Source of the DNA: UBA8687 sp964564655
GTDB lineage: Bacteria > Nitrospinota > Nitrospinia > Nitrospinales > VA-1
Direction of reading: 5' to 3'
Assembly: GCA_964564655.1 (NCBI GenBank)
Contig: CAZMBO010000002.1
Location: 1 to 64,000 of the forward strand
Length of the DNA: 64,000 nucleotides
Shown: positions 1-7,782 of the stretch, one piece after another
Layout of the letters: each line of letters begins with the position of its first letter
How positions within the stretch are numbered: the stretch's first letter is position 1
Notes under the pieces: generated by a model
Told to the model about the DNA's origin: nothing
What the model saw: the letters and a program-made list of their open reading frames with translations, nothing else
The model's database searches: none
Program-made: the position numbers and the translations under genes

Positions 1-11
1 CACAATTAGTT

Positions 12-194
12 ATGACCAAAAGACATAAGAGGCCAAAGATGGCGCAGTTCCTCAAAGATAATAAGGATAATCTTGAAGAATTTGGTAAGCGTAAAGGTGA
101 GAAGTATGTACGCGAGCCATGGATGCTAAAAGCCAGTCCCGCAAGTGAACACACAATGGAAATTGAGGTAGAGGACGACCAGAGTGGAAATTAG
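12..194 (+). CDS. Small charged hypothetical protein, possibly 5'-incomplete
   Basis: I do not recognise this 60-residue protein. Its N-terminal half is rich in Lys and Arg and its last 15 residues are acidic. It has no signal peptide or membrane segment. The frame stays open upstream of the first ATG to the window edge and no Shine-Dalgarno is visible, so the true start could lie outside the window. Its stop overlaps the end of the convergent aminotransferase gene by 4 bases. It may be a real small basic protein or a chance ORF. Confidence 0.4.
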   Translation: MTKRHKRPKMAQFLKDNKDNLEEFGKRKGEKYVREPWMLKASPASEHTMEIEVEDDQSGN

Positions 195-1303
195 CAGATT
201 GTTCCCAGTATTTTTATAAACCGGTCAAACTCTTCTTTCTTGATGTCCCCCATGTTGGCAATACGAAAAATGTTTTCGCTCAGGTTTCCCTGTCCTGCGT
301 ATATGACAAACCCGTTAGCTTTCAATTTGCTATGTAATTTTTCATAGCTCACTCCCTTTGGCAATTTCAGACCCGTCAGACAATTACTTCTCCAACCTTC
401 GGGAATTAAAAACTCCAGGTTGAGTTTTTTGAATCCATCGCGCAAAAATTTTGCAGCATTAGCATATCGGTAGAGTCTTCCCGCTACTGTTTCTTCGATT
501 AGCTCATCGAGTGCAACGTCTAAAGCGTAATGTGCGGGGATAGCAGGAGTGAAGAGTAACTCCCCCATTTCTTGCGCTTTATGATATCGCGTAAGATTAA
601 AATAAAGTGAGCGTGCGGGAATCTTGATGAGTCGTGCTAGGTCTTTTTTGCGAAATAAAACAAAGGATACACCCGGCACCCCTTGTATGCATTTGTTGGC
701 AGTTCCGACTGCTAAGTCGATGGAAGTAAAGTCCACTTCATCTCCTGCCAGACTGCTGATGCAGTCAACTAGAAAAATCTTTCCATATTTTTTTGCTAAT
801 TCGCCAATGGATTGCAACGGATTAAGTAGTCCGGTTGTGGTTTCGTGGTGAACCATAGAAACGATTTCAATGTCACTTTGCTTTTTTAATATACTTTCGA
901 TATCGTCCAGATTTGGCGGTACACCCCAGTCGAGTTTGATAGTGTGGCGATGAAAATTATAAACATCGCAAAGCTTGCCGATTCGCTCGCCATAAACCCC
1001 ATTTTCAATAACGAGCATCGAACGTTCAGGAGTTAATGAGGATGAGACTGCCATCTCGAGCGCCGCTGTTCCTGATCCGGAAATCAATACGGATGTAAAT
1101 GCTTCTTCTATATTAAAGGCTTGGAGAAGTTTGGCTCGGATAGCCGCCATTAAGTTGGAAAACTCTTTTTCTCGATGACAAAGGTCGGGCAAGGTCATGG
1201 CCTGCCGCACTTTATCGGTGATATTAACAGGCCCGGGATTAAGTAGAACGGTTCGAGACATAGGTTTTATAGGATAAAAGTTTGAAAGTTCATTTAGGGT
1301 CAA
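191..1303 (-). CDS. phnW: Class V aminotransferase, 2-aminoethylphosphonate-pyruvate transaminase-like
   Basis: PLP-dependent class V (fold type I) aminotransferase of 370 residues. The N-terminal LLNPGPVNIT and PDLCHREKEF motifs are characteristic of PhnW and related alanine-glyoxylate aminotransferases, and the likely PLP lysine lies in TANKCIQGVPG near residue 205. PhnW interconverts 2-aminoethylphosphonate plus pyruvate with phosphonoacetaldehyde plus alanine, in either synthesis or breakdown of phosphonates. I chose the TTG start at 1303 because GAGGT lies 4 bases upstream; an internal ATG at 1261 is the alternative. No phnX, ppm or ppd gene is in the window, so the substrate is inferred from the family and a related 2-oxo acid aminotransferase role remains possible. 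Confidence 0.75.
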   Translation of the reverse strand: MTLNELSNFYPIKPMSRTVLLNPGPVNITDKVRQAMTLPDLCHREKEFSNLMAAIRAKLLQAFNIEEAFTSVLISGSGTAALEMAVSSSLTPERSMLVIENGVYGERIGKLCDVYNFHRHTIKLDWGVPPNLDDIESILKKQSDIEIVSMVHHETTTGLLNPLQSIGELAKKYGKIFLVDCISSLAGDEVDFTSIDLAVGTANKCIQGVPGVSFVLFRKKDLARLIKIPARSLYFNLTRYHKAQEMGELLFTPAIPAHYALDVALDELIEETVAGRLYRYANAAKFLRDGFKKLNLEFLIPEGWRSNCLTGLKLPKGVSYEKLHSKLKANGFVIYAGQGNLSENIFRIANMGDIKKEEFDRFIKILGTIC

Positions 1304-1390
1304 GTTTACCTCATGCAGTCACTTGCGTATACCCGGAAAATACATTTTGATCCATTGCTATAGCCCCCCTCCTGTTTTAAACTCAAGGGG

Positions 1391-2149
1391 ATGCGAAAAC
1401 ACTTTTTTATTATTGTGCTGGCCTATTTGTTATTGGTTGGAGTGCGCTTGGCAACAGCAGCAGGTTATTCAGACCTAACGCTTCCACGGATTATTTATAA
1501 AGGAGGTAATGATAACGCTCGGCCTGAGGGGTTGAGGAGTTTGCTTTCCCACGTTGCGCGCCGTACTTCAATCGAGGTCAACCGCGAACCCATAGCATTG
1601 AAACTTTCCGATCCGAACCTGTTCAAGCATCCTTTTATTTACTTGGGTGGTGATGAAGCCTTTGAACCTTTCGCTGATAGCAACTTAAAAACTCTGCGGA
1701 AATATTTGAGTTACGGCGGATTCCTTTTTATTGATGACAACTCCGCCAAATCTGATTCAGGATTTGACCATTCTGTTCGAAGAATGGTCAAAAGGCTTTT
1801 TCCGCAAACACCTTTGAGGAATATTCCTCGGGACCATTCTGTTTTCCGCTCTTTTTATTTGCTCAATACAGTTTCGGGTAGGGCTATTATCAAATCTTAT
1901 ATGGAAGGTGTTTCCATTAAAGGACGCACTGTGCTTATATACTCTGCCAATGATCAGGCAGGAGCCTGGTCACGCAACAAGTTGGGTGATTGGAATTACG
2001 ATGTTATAGCCGGGGGATATCGTCAAAGACAACTGGCGATACGACTTGGGATCAATATTGTATTGTATGCTTTAACGCTAGATTATAAAAAAGACATGGT
2101 GCATCTGCCTATCATCTTGGAACGGCTCCGCAGGTATCAATCTCCATGA
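1391..2149 (+). CDS. Exported DUF4159 domain protein
   Basis: A 252-residue protein with a typical signal peptide (hydrophobic residues 5-20, cleavage near ATAAG at 22-25) followed by a DUF4159 domain. The segments FIYLGGDEAFEPF and YGGFLFIDDNSA resemble the glutamine-amidotransferase-like (ThuA-type) fold that DUF4159 adopts. Its biochemical role is unknown; DUF4159 genes usually sit beside VWA/BatA-like membrane proteins. Here the stop overlaps the start of the next gene (ATGA), which indicates translational coupling. The common MoxR ATPase and DUF58 partners are not in the window. Confidence 0.75.
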   Translation: MRKHFFIIVLAYLLLVGVRLATAAGYSDLTLPRIIYKGGNDNARPEGLRSLLSHVARRTSIEVNREPIALKLSDPNLFKHPFIYLGGDEAFEPFADSNLKTLRKYLSYGGFLFIDDNSAKSDSGFDHSVRRMVKRLFPQTPLRNIPRDHSVFRSFYLLNTVSGRAIIKSYMEGVSIKGRTVLIYSANDQAGAWSRNKLGDWNYDVIAGGYRQRQLAIRLGINIVLYALTLDYKKDMVHLPIILERLRRYQSP

Positions 2150-4419
2150 ATGAATTGGCAAAAATTTTTGGGTTCGATCCGAAGAAATACGATCAATGGC
2201 AGATCAACTGGGCACTGGAAGACCCGTGGATGATTGTCATTTTTCTGGGGTTGATGATGCCCTTAGCACTTTGGTTTTTCTGGACTAGTTTGAGAAGGAT
2301 AGGCTCCACACCTAAGAAGATTTTTCTTTTTTCTCTTCGTATTTTTACTTTCGTTTTTCTGCTGATGATTTTGTTGCGACCGGAACTGGAATTTAAAAAG
2401 AGCCATTCCCTAAAAAATCATATCGCTGTTTTACTTGATAATAGTAAAAGTCTGTCTATTAAAACATTTCCTAAAGAAATTTCTCGAGTTGACCTTGTAA
2501 GAAAAACATTGGAGTTCAATAAAAAATATTTTGATCAACTAAAAACAGAATTTAATGTTGAAACTTATTTTGTATCTGATGGAGTAAAAAAAACCAACTC
2601 TGGCTCGGAAAATTATCGGCCTCACCGCCCGTTTACAGATTTTAGTCCTGTTTTCGAAGAGCTAGGCAGGAGTTATGAAAATAAGTCGCTTCAGGGAGTA
2701 TTGTTTTTTTCAGACGGAGCCGACTTGACTGAAGAATCAGGAGAGATATCGCAGGGAATTTTAAACTCTTTGATCAAGGTGAAAGCACCTGTACATACTT
2801 TCCAGGCTGGAAGTAATGACCAATTCAAAGACTTAGCCTTGGAATCTGTTTCTGTGTCAGATTTTGGCTTTGTTCAACAACCGATACGCTTGTCTGTGAT
2901 GATTTTTTCTTCTGCATTGGGCAACCGAAATGTTCCTCTTGTGTTGAAGGAAGGTGATCGTATTCTGGTTTCAAAGATTATTGAGATTCGAAAAGATAAG
3001 AAGTACTACAAGGTGGACTTGCAGTTTACTCCTCGGAAAATTGGTAAACGTATTTATACTTTGAATTTACCGCGCTTTTCGGAGGAGTCAATTCTCTCAA
3101 ATAACCAGAAAGAGTTTGAAATTGATGTGGCGCGGGATAGAGTGCGCATCCTACACTTAAATGGGCGCCCATCCTGGGACTCACGTTATCTGCGTGAAGT
3201 TTTAGCGAATAACCCCAGAGTGGATTTGCTTTCCTTTTTTATTTTGAGAAACCTAGGGGATGATGTGGCTGCGCCAACCTCGGAGCTCAGCCTAATACCT
3301 TTCCCTTCAAATCTTTTGTTTGACGATTATTTAAGTTCCTTTGACCTGATCATTTTTCAGAATTTTAAGTATGAGCCTTTTATTAATAAAAAATATCTAA
3401 CAAATATCCGTAAATACGTTGAAAAGGGAGGAGCATTTTTAATGGTCGGCGGTGAGCTTTCTTTTCAAGGAGGAAGCTATTCCCGCACGCCAATAGAGGA
3501 TATTTTGCCTGTAAGTTTTAAAGAAACCGACCTCCGCTTTATAGATCAAGAATTCCATCCTAAAATCAATGAGGTTTTTTCCAATCACCCGATATTGCGT
3601 CTCGAAAAAGACTTGGACTTGACCCGCGAAGTTTGGGATACCCTTCCGTCCTTGCATGGAGCAAATCTTGGATTAGTCGCTGATAAAGATGCGTATGTTC
3701 TAGCAGAATTAGAAAATGCGTCCTATCCTTCTGTTCCCGCTCTTGTTGTCGGTGAGTTTGGTGAAGGAAGAACGGCTTTGTTGGCGACTGACTCTGTTTG
3801 GAGTTGGAATTTTCGCAAAGAGGGCGGCAGTAGATATTTTCATCGATTCTGGAACAATATAATTGACTGGTTGATTTCTGAGCCACAAACCCGTCGTTTG
3901 CAGTTAAAGTCAGATAAAGATCGCTATCAGGAAGAACAAAAGGTCTTGATTAAATTTAAATTACTAGAAAAAAATTACCAGCCGGCGTCAAATGTTACAG
4001 GCAGGCTAACAATTTCTTCCCGAGCGGGTGAGATTATTTCAAAAGATTTGAAGACAGACGAACAAGGAGAACAGACTTTTTCTTTTTTACCCAAACAGGC
4101 GGGATTTTATAGAGCAAGTATAGTGATAGAAGAGCTCAGAGAAGAGATCATGTTTAGTGTGTTAAAGGATAACGCGGAATTCGAGAAACCTTTGGTGAAC
4201 GATTTTCTTTTGAAAAAAATTGCGAGGGTATCTGGGGGGCAGTATTTTGTCTTAGATGGCGCAAACGATTTAAGTGTACTTCAATTTGACAACTCAGAAG
4301 TGAAAATTAAAAGTCACAGCCGATCGTTTGCACTTTGGGATAATTGGTGGGCTTATAGCCTTGTGGTCGGGTTATTATTTATAGATTGGTGGTTCAGACG
4401 AAAAGCGGGGTTGAGTTAG
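2146..4419 (+). CDS. Membrane VWA / glutamine-amidotransferase-like protein
   Basis: A 757-residue BatA-like protein. It has two N-terminal membrane segments (about 29-46 and 59-77) and then a von Willebrand A domain with a metal-site motif DNSKS at 98-102 and LFFSDGAD near 185. After a beta-rich stretch comes a glutamine-amidotransferase-like region (ILHLNGRPSWDSRYL near 335; GGAFLMVGGELSFQGG near 430). A C-terminal membrane helix ends in WWFRRK. The large middle part is predicted periplasmic. It overlaps the DUF4159 gene by 4 bases and the two proteins probably act together, perhaps in envelope assembly or stress. The exact function is unknown. Confidence 0.75.
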   Translation: MNELAKIFGFDPKKYDQWQINWALEDPWMIVIFLGLMMPLALWFFWTSLRRIGSTPKKIFLFSLRIFTFVFLLMILLRPELEFKKSHSLKNHIAVLLDNSKSLSIKTFPKEISRVDLVRKTLEFNKKYFDQLKTEFNVETYFVSDGVKKTNSGSENYRPHRPFTDFSPVFEELGRSYENKSLQGVLFFSDGADLTEESGEISQGILNSLIKVKAPVHTFQAGSNDQFKDLALESVSVSDFGFVQQPIRLSVMIFSSALGNRNVPLVLKEGDRILVSKIIEIRKDKKYYKVDLQFTPRKIGKRIYTLNLPRFSEESILSNNQKEFEIDVARDRVRILHLNGRPSWDSRYLREVLANNPRVDLLSFFILRNLGDDVAAPTSELSLIPFPSNLLFDDYLSSFDLIIFQNFKYEPFINKKYLTNIRKYVEKGGAFLMVGGELSFQGGSYSRTPIEDILPVSFKETDLRFIDQEFHPKINEVFSNHPILRLEKDLDLTREVWDTLPSLHGANLGLVADKDAYVLAELENASYPSVPALVVGEFGEGRTALLATDSVWSWNFRKEGGSRYFHRFWNNIIDWLISEPQTRRLQLKSDKDRYQEEQKVLIKFKLLEKNYQPASNVTGRLTISSRAGEIISKDLKTDEQGEQTFSFLPKQAGFYRASIVIEELREEIMFSVLKDNAEFEKPLVNDFLLKKIARVSGGQYFVLDGANDLSVLQFDNSEVKIKSHSRSFALWDNWWAYSLVVGLLFIDWWFRRKAGLS

Positions 4420-4579
4420 TCGAAGATGCTCCGATCATTTTCTAGAATAATATCTACATTATCTTAAACAAAACTTCATTGTTTATCAGGGTTTTATCTA
4501 GTAAAATCTCTCTGTGTGCTGGAATTTTATTTCTCCTCTAGTAATAGCATCCCTTGCCAGAAGAAAATTGCATTAAAAA

Positions 4580-5914
4580 ATGAAAAAAACAGTTAAAAAA
4601 GATGGATTGAATATACGCGGATGGGTTCGCGACCGGATTCTTTTCCTTGCTATGGGGATATTTGTGGTCGGTGCTACAGGCTATATTGGCGCCGGGAAAG
4701 TACTGGATGCCCAAAGTATGTGGATGCATCCTGTTCGTGAGTTTGCATTGTTGATATCCCTGATCGGTGTGATTTCACTTGGTTATGAAATCTTTTTAAG
4801 GGAGCTGACCTTTAACGAATATAAAGAAGCATTGCAGGAAATTGTTAATCCAGATGCCGTTCGTTTGGGGATACAAGGTATCTATAAAAACCGTTCGGAG
4901 CTAGCGCAAGCCACTTCTTTTGAAGTATTGTTTAAAAATGTCAAGGAGGAGATTTTTATAGGCGGTTCTTCTCTTTTGTCTATTGCGACCGCCAGTCGCG
5001 AACTAATTAAGGATAAAGTTTTAAATGGAATCAAGGTCCGATTGTTGGTCATGGACCCTAACTCTACTGTCGTGGAGTTGATAACCCGTCAAGGTGGAGG
5101 CCGGCACACGTTTCTAAATGAAATAAACACATCACTTCTTTTATTGCAAAAACTACACCAGGAAATTGCCGATGCCAATACGCCGAATAAAGGTCAGTTG
5201 ATCGTTCACAGTTATGAGACCATTCCATCGCACTCCTTCATCTCTATCGACGCGACAAGGTCTTCGGGAATAATCATTGCCGACATAGGGCCTTATCTTG
5301 GGCGCAGCACGCCACGACCCAGCATGCAGGTGGTCAATAAAAAGAAAGGTATGTTTAGTTATTGGAAAGAGATGAACGATATTATGTGGGAAAACAGTAA
5401 GCCGGTGAAGATGGAAGTCGACGGTCCTTCAGCTATAAACTCCAAGACCCTGGTTCTGGCGAGTGGAAACGAAACGGAATTTTATGATTCTGAAAATAAC
5501 ACTTGGCAAAAAGCATCGATCTGTCAAATGGGAAGTGATTGGCGCGGGATCAAAGGCGGTCAGTGGGTTTGGGTTCGTGATGGAGTAACAAAGGAAGAAG
5601 CTATAACAGGAACTAAGAAAAAATTTCGTCTACAATTTAATCTGCCACTTGAAAATACGGGCTCCATTCGTATCGCAGAAATGTTATTACGATCTGACGA
5701 TGTTTGTCATATCTCCGTGAACGATGTGCGTCTGCTTCAAGAATATGGTGGTGCCGAATATCCAGATCCTTTTCTAATCGATATAGACAAATACATCCAC
5801 GTCGGAGATAACACCATAATGTTTGATTTGATCAGTTACGCCAAGCCAGATGCTAAGGCCCCAGAAGACAACCTCGCTGGTCTCATTTACCGCTTGCACG
5901 TCGAATATTCCTAA
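4580..5914 (+). CDS. Membrane-anchored PLD-like protein with C-terminal jelly-roll domain
   Basis: A 444-residue protein with an unusual architecture. A basic N-terminus is followed by two membrane helices (about 19-38 and 53-73), so the remainder should be cytosolic. Residues ~105-280 resemble degenerate phospholipase-D-like domains: IFIGGSSLLSI, VRLLVMDPNS and SHSFISIDATRSSGIIIADI, with no HxK catalytic pair visible. Residues ~320-444 look like a galactose-binding jelly roll: WVWVRDGVT, ISVNDVRLL, GDNTIMFDLISYA and GLIYRLHVEYS. It is monocistronic, 160 bp after the VWA gene and 400 bp before nuoA. I cannot name a function; a signalling or sensing role is a guess. Confidence 0.65.
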   Translation: MKKTVKKDGLNIRGWVRDRILFLAMGIFVVGATGYIGAGKVLDAQSMWMHPVREFALLISLIGVISLGYEIFLRELTFNEYKEALQEIVNPDAVRLGIQGIYKNRSELAQATSFEVLFKNVKEEIFIGGSSLLSIATASRELIKDKVLNGIKVRLLVMDPNSTVVELITRQGGGRHTFLNEINTSLLLLQKLHQEIADANTPNKGQLIVHSYETIPSHSFISIDATRSSGIIIADIGPYLGRSTPRPSMQVVNKKKGMFSYWKEMNDIMWENSKPVKMEVDGPSAINSKTLVLASGNETEFYDSENNTWQKASICQMGSDWRGIKGGQWVWVRDGVTKEEAITGTKKKFRLQFNLPLENTGSIRIAEMLLRSDDVCHISVNDVRLLQEYGGAEYPDPFLIDIDKYIHVGDNTIMFDLISYAKPDAKAPEDNLAGLIYRLHVEYS

Positions 5915-6130
5915 TCCTTATTTATCCTCTTCATAATATTTCTTTTTCAAATTATATCCTCTTTGGGACAGGCTCGGAATCATGTACACATGGTGATTTT
6001 TCAGATATTCTCATGAGGTAATAAGGCTTATAAGGTAATTTTTGGGTGATCATGTAACATATTGAATATAAAGGATTAAAATACAATCTACGATGTTGTT
6101 TTTCTGCTATAAATCACCTTAAATCAAATA

Positions 6131-6158
6131 TTGACAGGGTAAGGTGGACTGCTATAAT
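6131..6158 (+). promoter_or_regulatory. Sigma70 promoter of the nuo operon
   Basis: Perfect -35 TTGACA (6131-6136) and perfect -10 TATAAT (6153-6158) separated by 16 bases. The predicted start of transcription is near 6165. It points at nuoA and is the only strong promoter seen ahead of the 13-gene nuo run. Confidence 0.8.
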
Positions 6159-6165
6159 CCCGACT

Positions 6166-6194
6166 CCTGAGGCTTTCTCGTTTGGTCCCTCAGG
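6166..6194 (+). promoter_or_regulatory. Leader stem-loop at the 5' end of the nuo transcript
   Basis: CCTGAGG (6166-6172) pairs perfectly with CCTCAGG (6188-6194) across a 15-base loop, immediately after the predicted transcription start. No U-run follows, so it is not a simple terminator. It could stabilise the long nuo mRNA or belong to a larger structured leader. Confidence 0.45.
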
Positions 6195-6318
6195 CTTCAG
6201 CTAACATATTATGGTTGCAAGTCTAAAGGGATTTCTCACATGGGGACCCAGATAGCTATTAATGCCAACATAATATAGTAACTTTACAATTTTTCTGTTG
6301 AGTCTGGCGAAGCTTTTT

Positions 6319-6672
6319 ATGGCTGAGTATTTTTATATTTCATTATTTGCAGTTGTTGCCCTGGTGGTGATAGGTGCCTTATTGGCATTATCTACTTTGC
6401 TGGGTCCGCGCAATGCAACTCCCCAAAAATTACTGCCTTATGAGTGTGGCATTGTTCCAACGGAAGAAGCCAAAGGCAAGTATCCAGTACGTTTTGCAAC
6501 TATTGCCATGCTTTTCATCATTTTTGATGTGGAGGTGGTTTTCATGTACCCATGGGCGGTGGCGTTGGGTGAACTGAAGCTTTTTGGTTTGATTGAAATG
6601 CTTATTTTTATAATCATTCTGGGAATCGCATACGTCTACATTTGGGGACGAGGAGGATTAGAATGGGATTGA
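6319..6672 (+). CDS. nuoA: NADH-quinone oxidoreductase subunit A
   Basis: Membrane subunit of complex I that helps couple quinone reduction to proton movement. The protein is 117 residues when started at the ATG at 6319; a TTG at 6298 would add 7 residues, but the family normally begins just before the first helix. It has three membrane helices, the loop motif LPYECGIVP, and RFATIAMLFIIFDVEVVF, which are diagnostic of NuoA. It is the first gene of the operon and overlaps nuoB by 10 bases. Confidence 0.93.
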   Translation: MAEYFYISLFAVVALVVIGALLALSTLLGPRNATPQKLLPYECGIVPTEEAKGKYPVRFATIAMLFIIFDVEVVFMYPWAVALGELKLFGLIEMLIFIIILGIAYVYIWGRGGLEWD

Positions 6673-7247
6673 TTGATCAAGCAGTTGACGCGTTTGAAAA
6701 CGAAGTAAACAATTTAAAATTGAATGTTCAGGATGCTGTGGAGGCGATGGATTATGAATACTCCGGCTCCCTATACGATACTGTTTTAACTACAAAATTA
6801 GGGAAAGTAGTTGGTTGGGCACAAAAAAATGCTTTGTGGCCGGCGACCTTTGGTCTTGCGTGTTGTGCCATTGAAATGATGGCCATGGCAAATTCCCGTT
6901 GGGATGCTGCGCGTTTTGGAGCTGAAGTTTTCCGTGCCTCGCCGCGTCAAGCAGATTTGATGATTGTGTCGGGCCGCGTTTCACAGAAGATGGCCCCCAT
7001 CCTCAAACAGATTTATGACCAAATGCCGGAACCTAAATGGGTGATCTCTATGGGAGCCTGTGCTTCCTGTGGCGGTATTTTTAATAATTATTCGATTGTA
7101 CAGGGTGTTGATCGTGTTGTGCCGGTCGATGTATATGTTCCCGGATGTCCTCCTGGCCCCGAGGCCTTGTTGTATGGTGTTATTAAACTCCAGGAAAAAA
7201 TAATGATGGAAGCGGGCACCGACAAGGCCAGAAAGAGGGTGGCATGA
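6663..7247 (+). CDS. nuoB: NADH-quinone oxidoreductase subunit B
   Basis: Peripheral-arm subunit that holds the terminal [4Fe-4S] cluster N2, which passes electrons to quinone. The 194-residue protein contains the tandem cysteines FGLACCAIEMM (67-68), MGACASCGG and PGCPPGPE. I chose the ATG at 6663 because AGGAGG (6651-6656) sits 6 bases before it; an ATG at 6642 would place that ribosome site inside the gene. The start overlaps the end of nuoA and the stop overlaps nuoC (ATGA). Confidence 0.95.
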   Translation: MGLIDQAVDAFENEVNNLKLNVQDAVEAMDYEYSGSLYDTVLTTKLGKVVGWAQKNALWPATFGLACCAIEMMAMANSRWDAARFGAEVFRASPRQADLMIVSGRVSQKMAPILKQIYDQMPEPKWVISMGACASCGGIFNNYSIVQGVDRVVPVDVYVPGCPPGPEALLYGVIKLQEKIMMEAGTDKARKRVA

Positions 7248-7774
7248 CGAGTGAGGAGATCGTTGATAAGGTAAAGGCAGAACTTACCGATATCATACAG
7301 GATACCGATTTGCCACAGGGTGATGCAGTCATTTTTATTGCGCCAGACTCTCTGCAATCTGTCGCTCAATTTCTTAAAAATGATGTGGATTTAAAATTTG
7401 ATTACCTTTCCGATATACGTGGCGTTGACTATTTACTTGAAGACCGAGAGCCTCGTTTTGAGGCCGTTTATCAACTGTACTCCATTGATAATCAGCATTC
7501 CATAAGGGTTCGTGTGGGGATAGAGGAGGATAATCCCTCTGTTCCCACAGTATCGAATTTGTGGAAGGGTGCCCTTTATCCTGAGCAGGAATTATTCGAC
7601 ATGTTCGGAATCAACGTTGAAGGTCATCCAACAATGGAGCGTTTGATTATGCCTAAGGATTGGGAGGGTTTCCCGCTAAGAAAAGATTATCCGTTAACAA
7701 CAGAAACCGTTGCTTTTTCTCATAATAGGGATTTTAAAAGCGAATTGGTTAAATCGAAACCACCGACTCGATAA
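7244..7774 (+). CDS. nuoC: NADH-quinone oxidoreductase subunit C
   Basis: The 30 kDa-type subunit of the hydrophilic arm, 176 residues. The signature LFDMFGINVEGHP and the C-terminal GFPLRKDYPL identify it. It is a stand-alone NuoC, not the NuoCD fusion of enterobacteria. It overlaps nuoB by 4 bases and lies 8 bases before nuoD, so the two are probably translated together. Confidence 0.93.
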   Translation: MTSEEIVDKVKAELTDIIQDTDLPQGDAVIFIAPDSLQSVAQFLKNDVDLKFDYLSDIRGVDYLLEDREPRFEAVYQLYSIDNQHSIRVRVGIEEDNPSVPTVSNLWKGALYPEQELFDMFGINVEGHPTMERLIMPKDWEGFPLRKDYPLTTETVAFSHNRDFKSELVKSKPPTR

Positions 7775-7782
7775 GGCGACTC

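Larger units (their letters stand above)
5915..6318. other. Intergenic region carrying the nuo promoter and leader
   Basis: This 404-base stretch has no convincing protein-coding gene. It holds a near-consensus sigma70 promoter (6131-6158), a stem-loop directly after the predicted transcription start (6166-6194) and an untranslated leader of roughly 150 bases before nuoA. A 14-codon ATG frame (6211-6255) lies in the leader but lacks a clear ribosome binding site. The AT-rich 5' half (5915-6120) shows nothing I can name. Confidence 0.6.

Noticed and set aside
6211..6255. A 14-codon leader peptide before nuoA
   Set aside because: It has no clear ribosome binding site and no attenuator-like codon run, so I mention it but do not annotate it as a gene.
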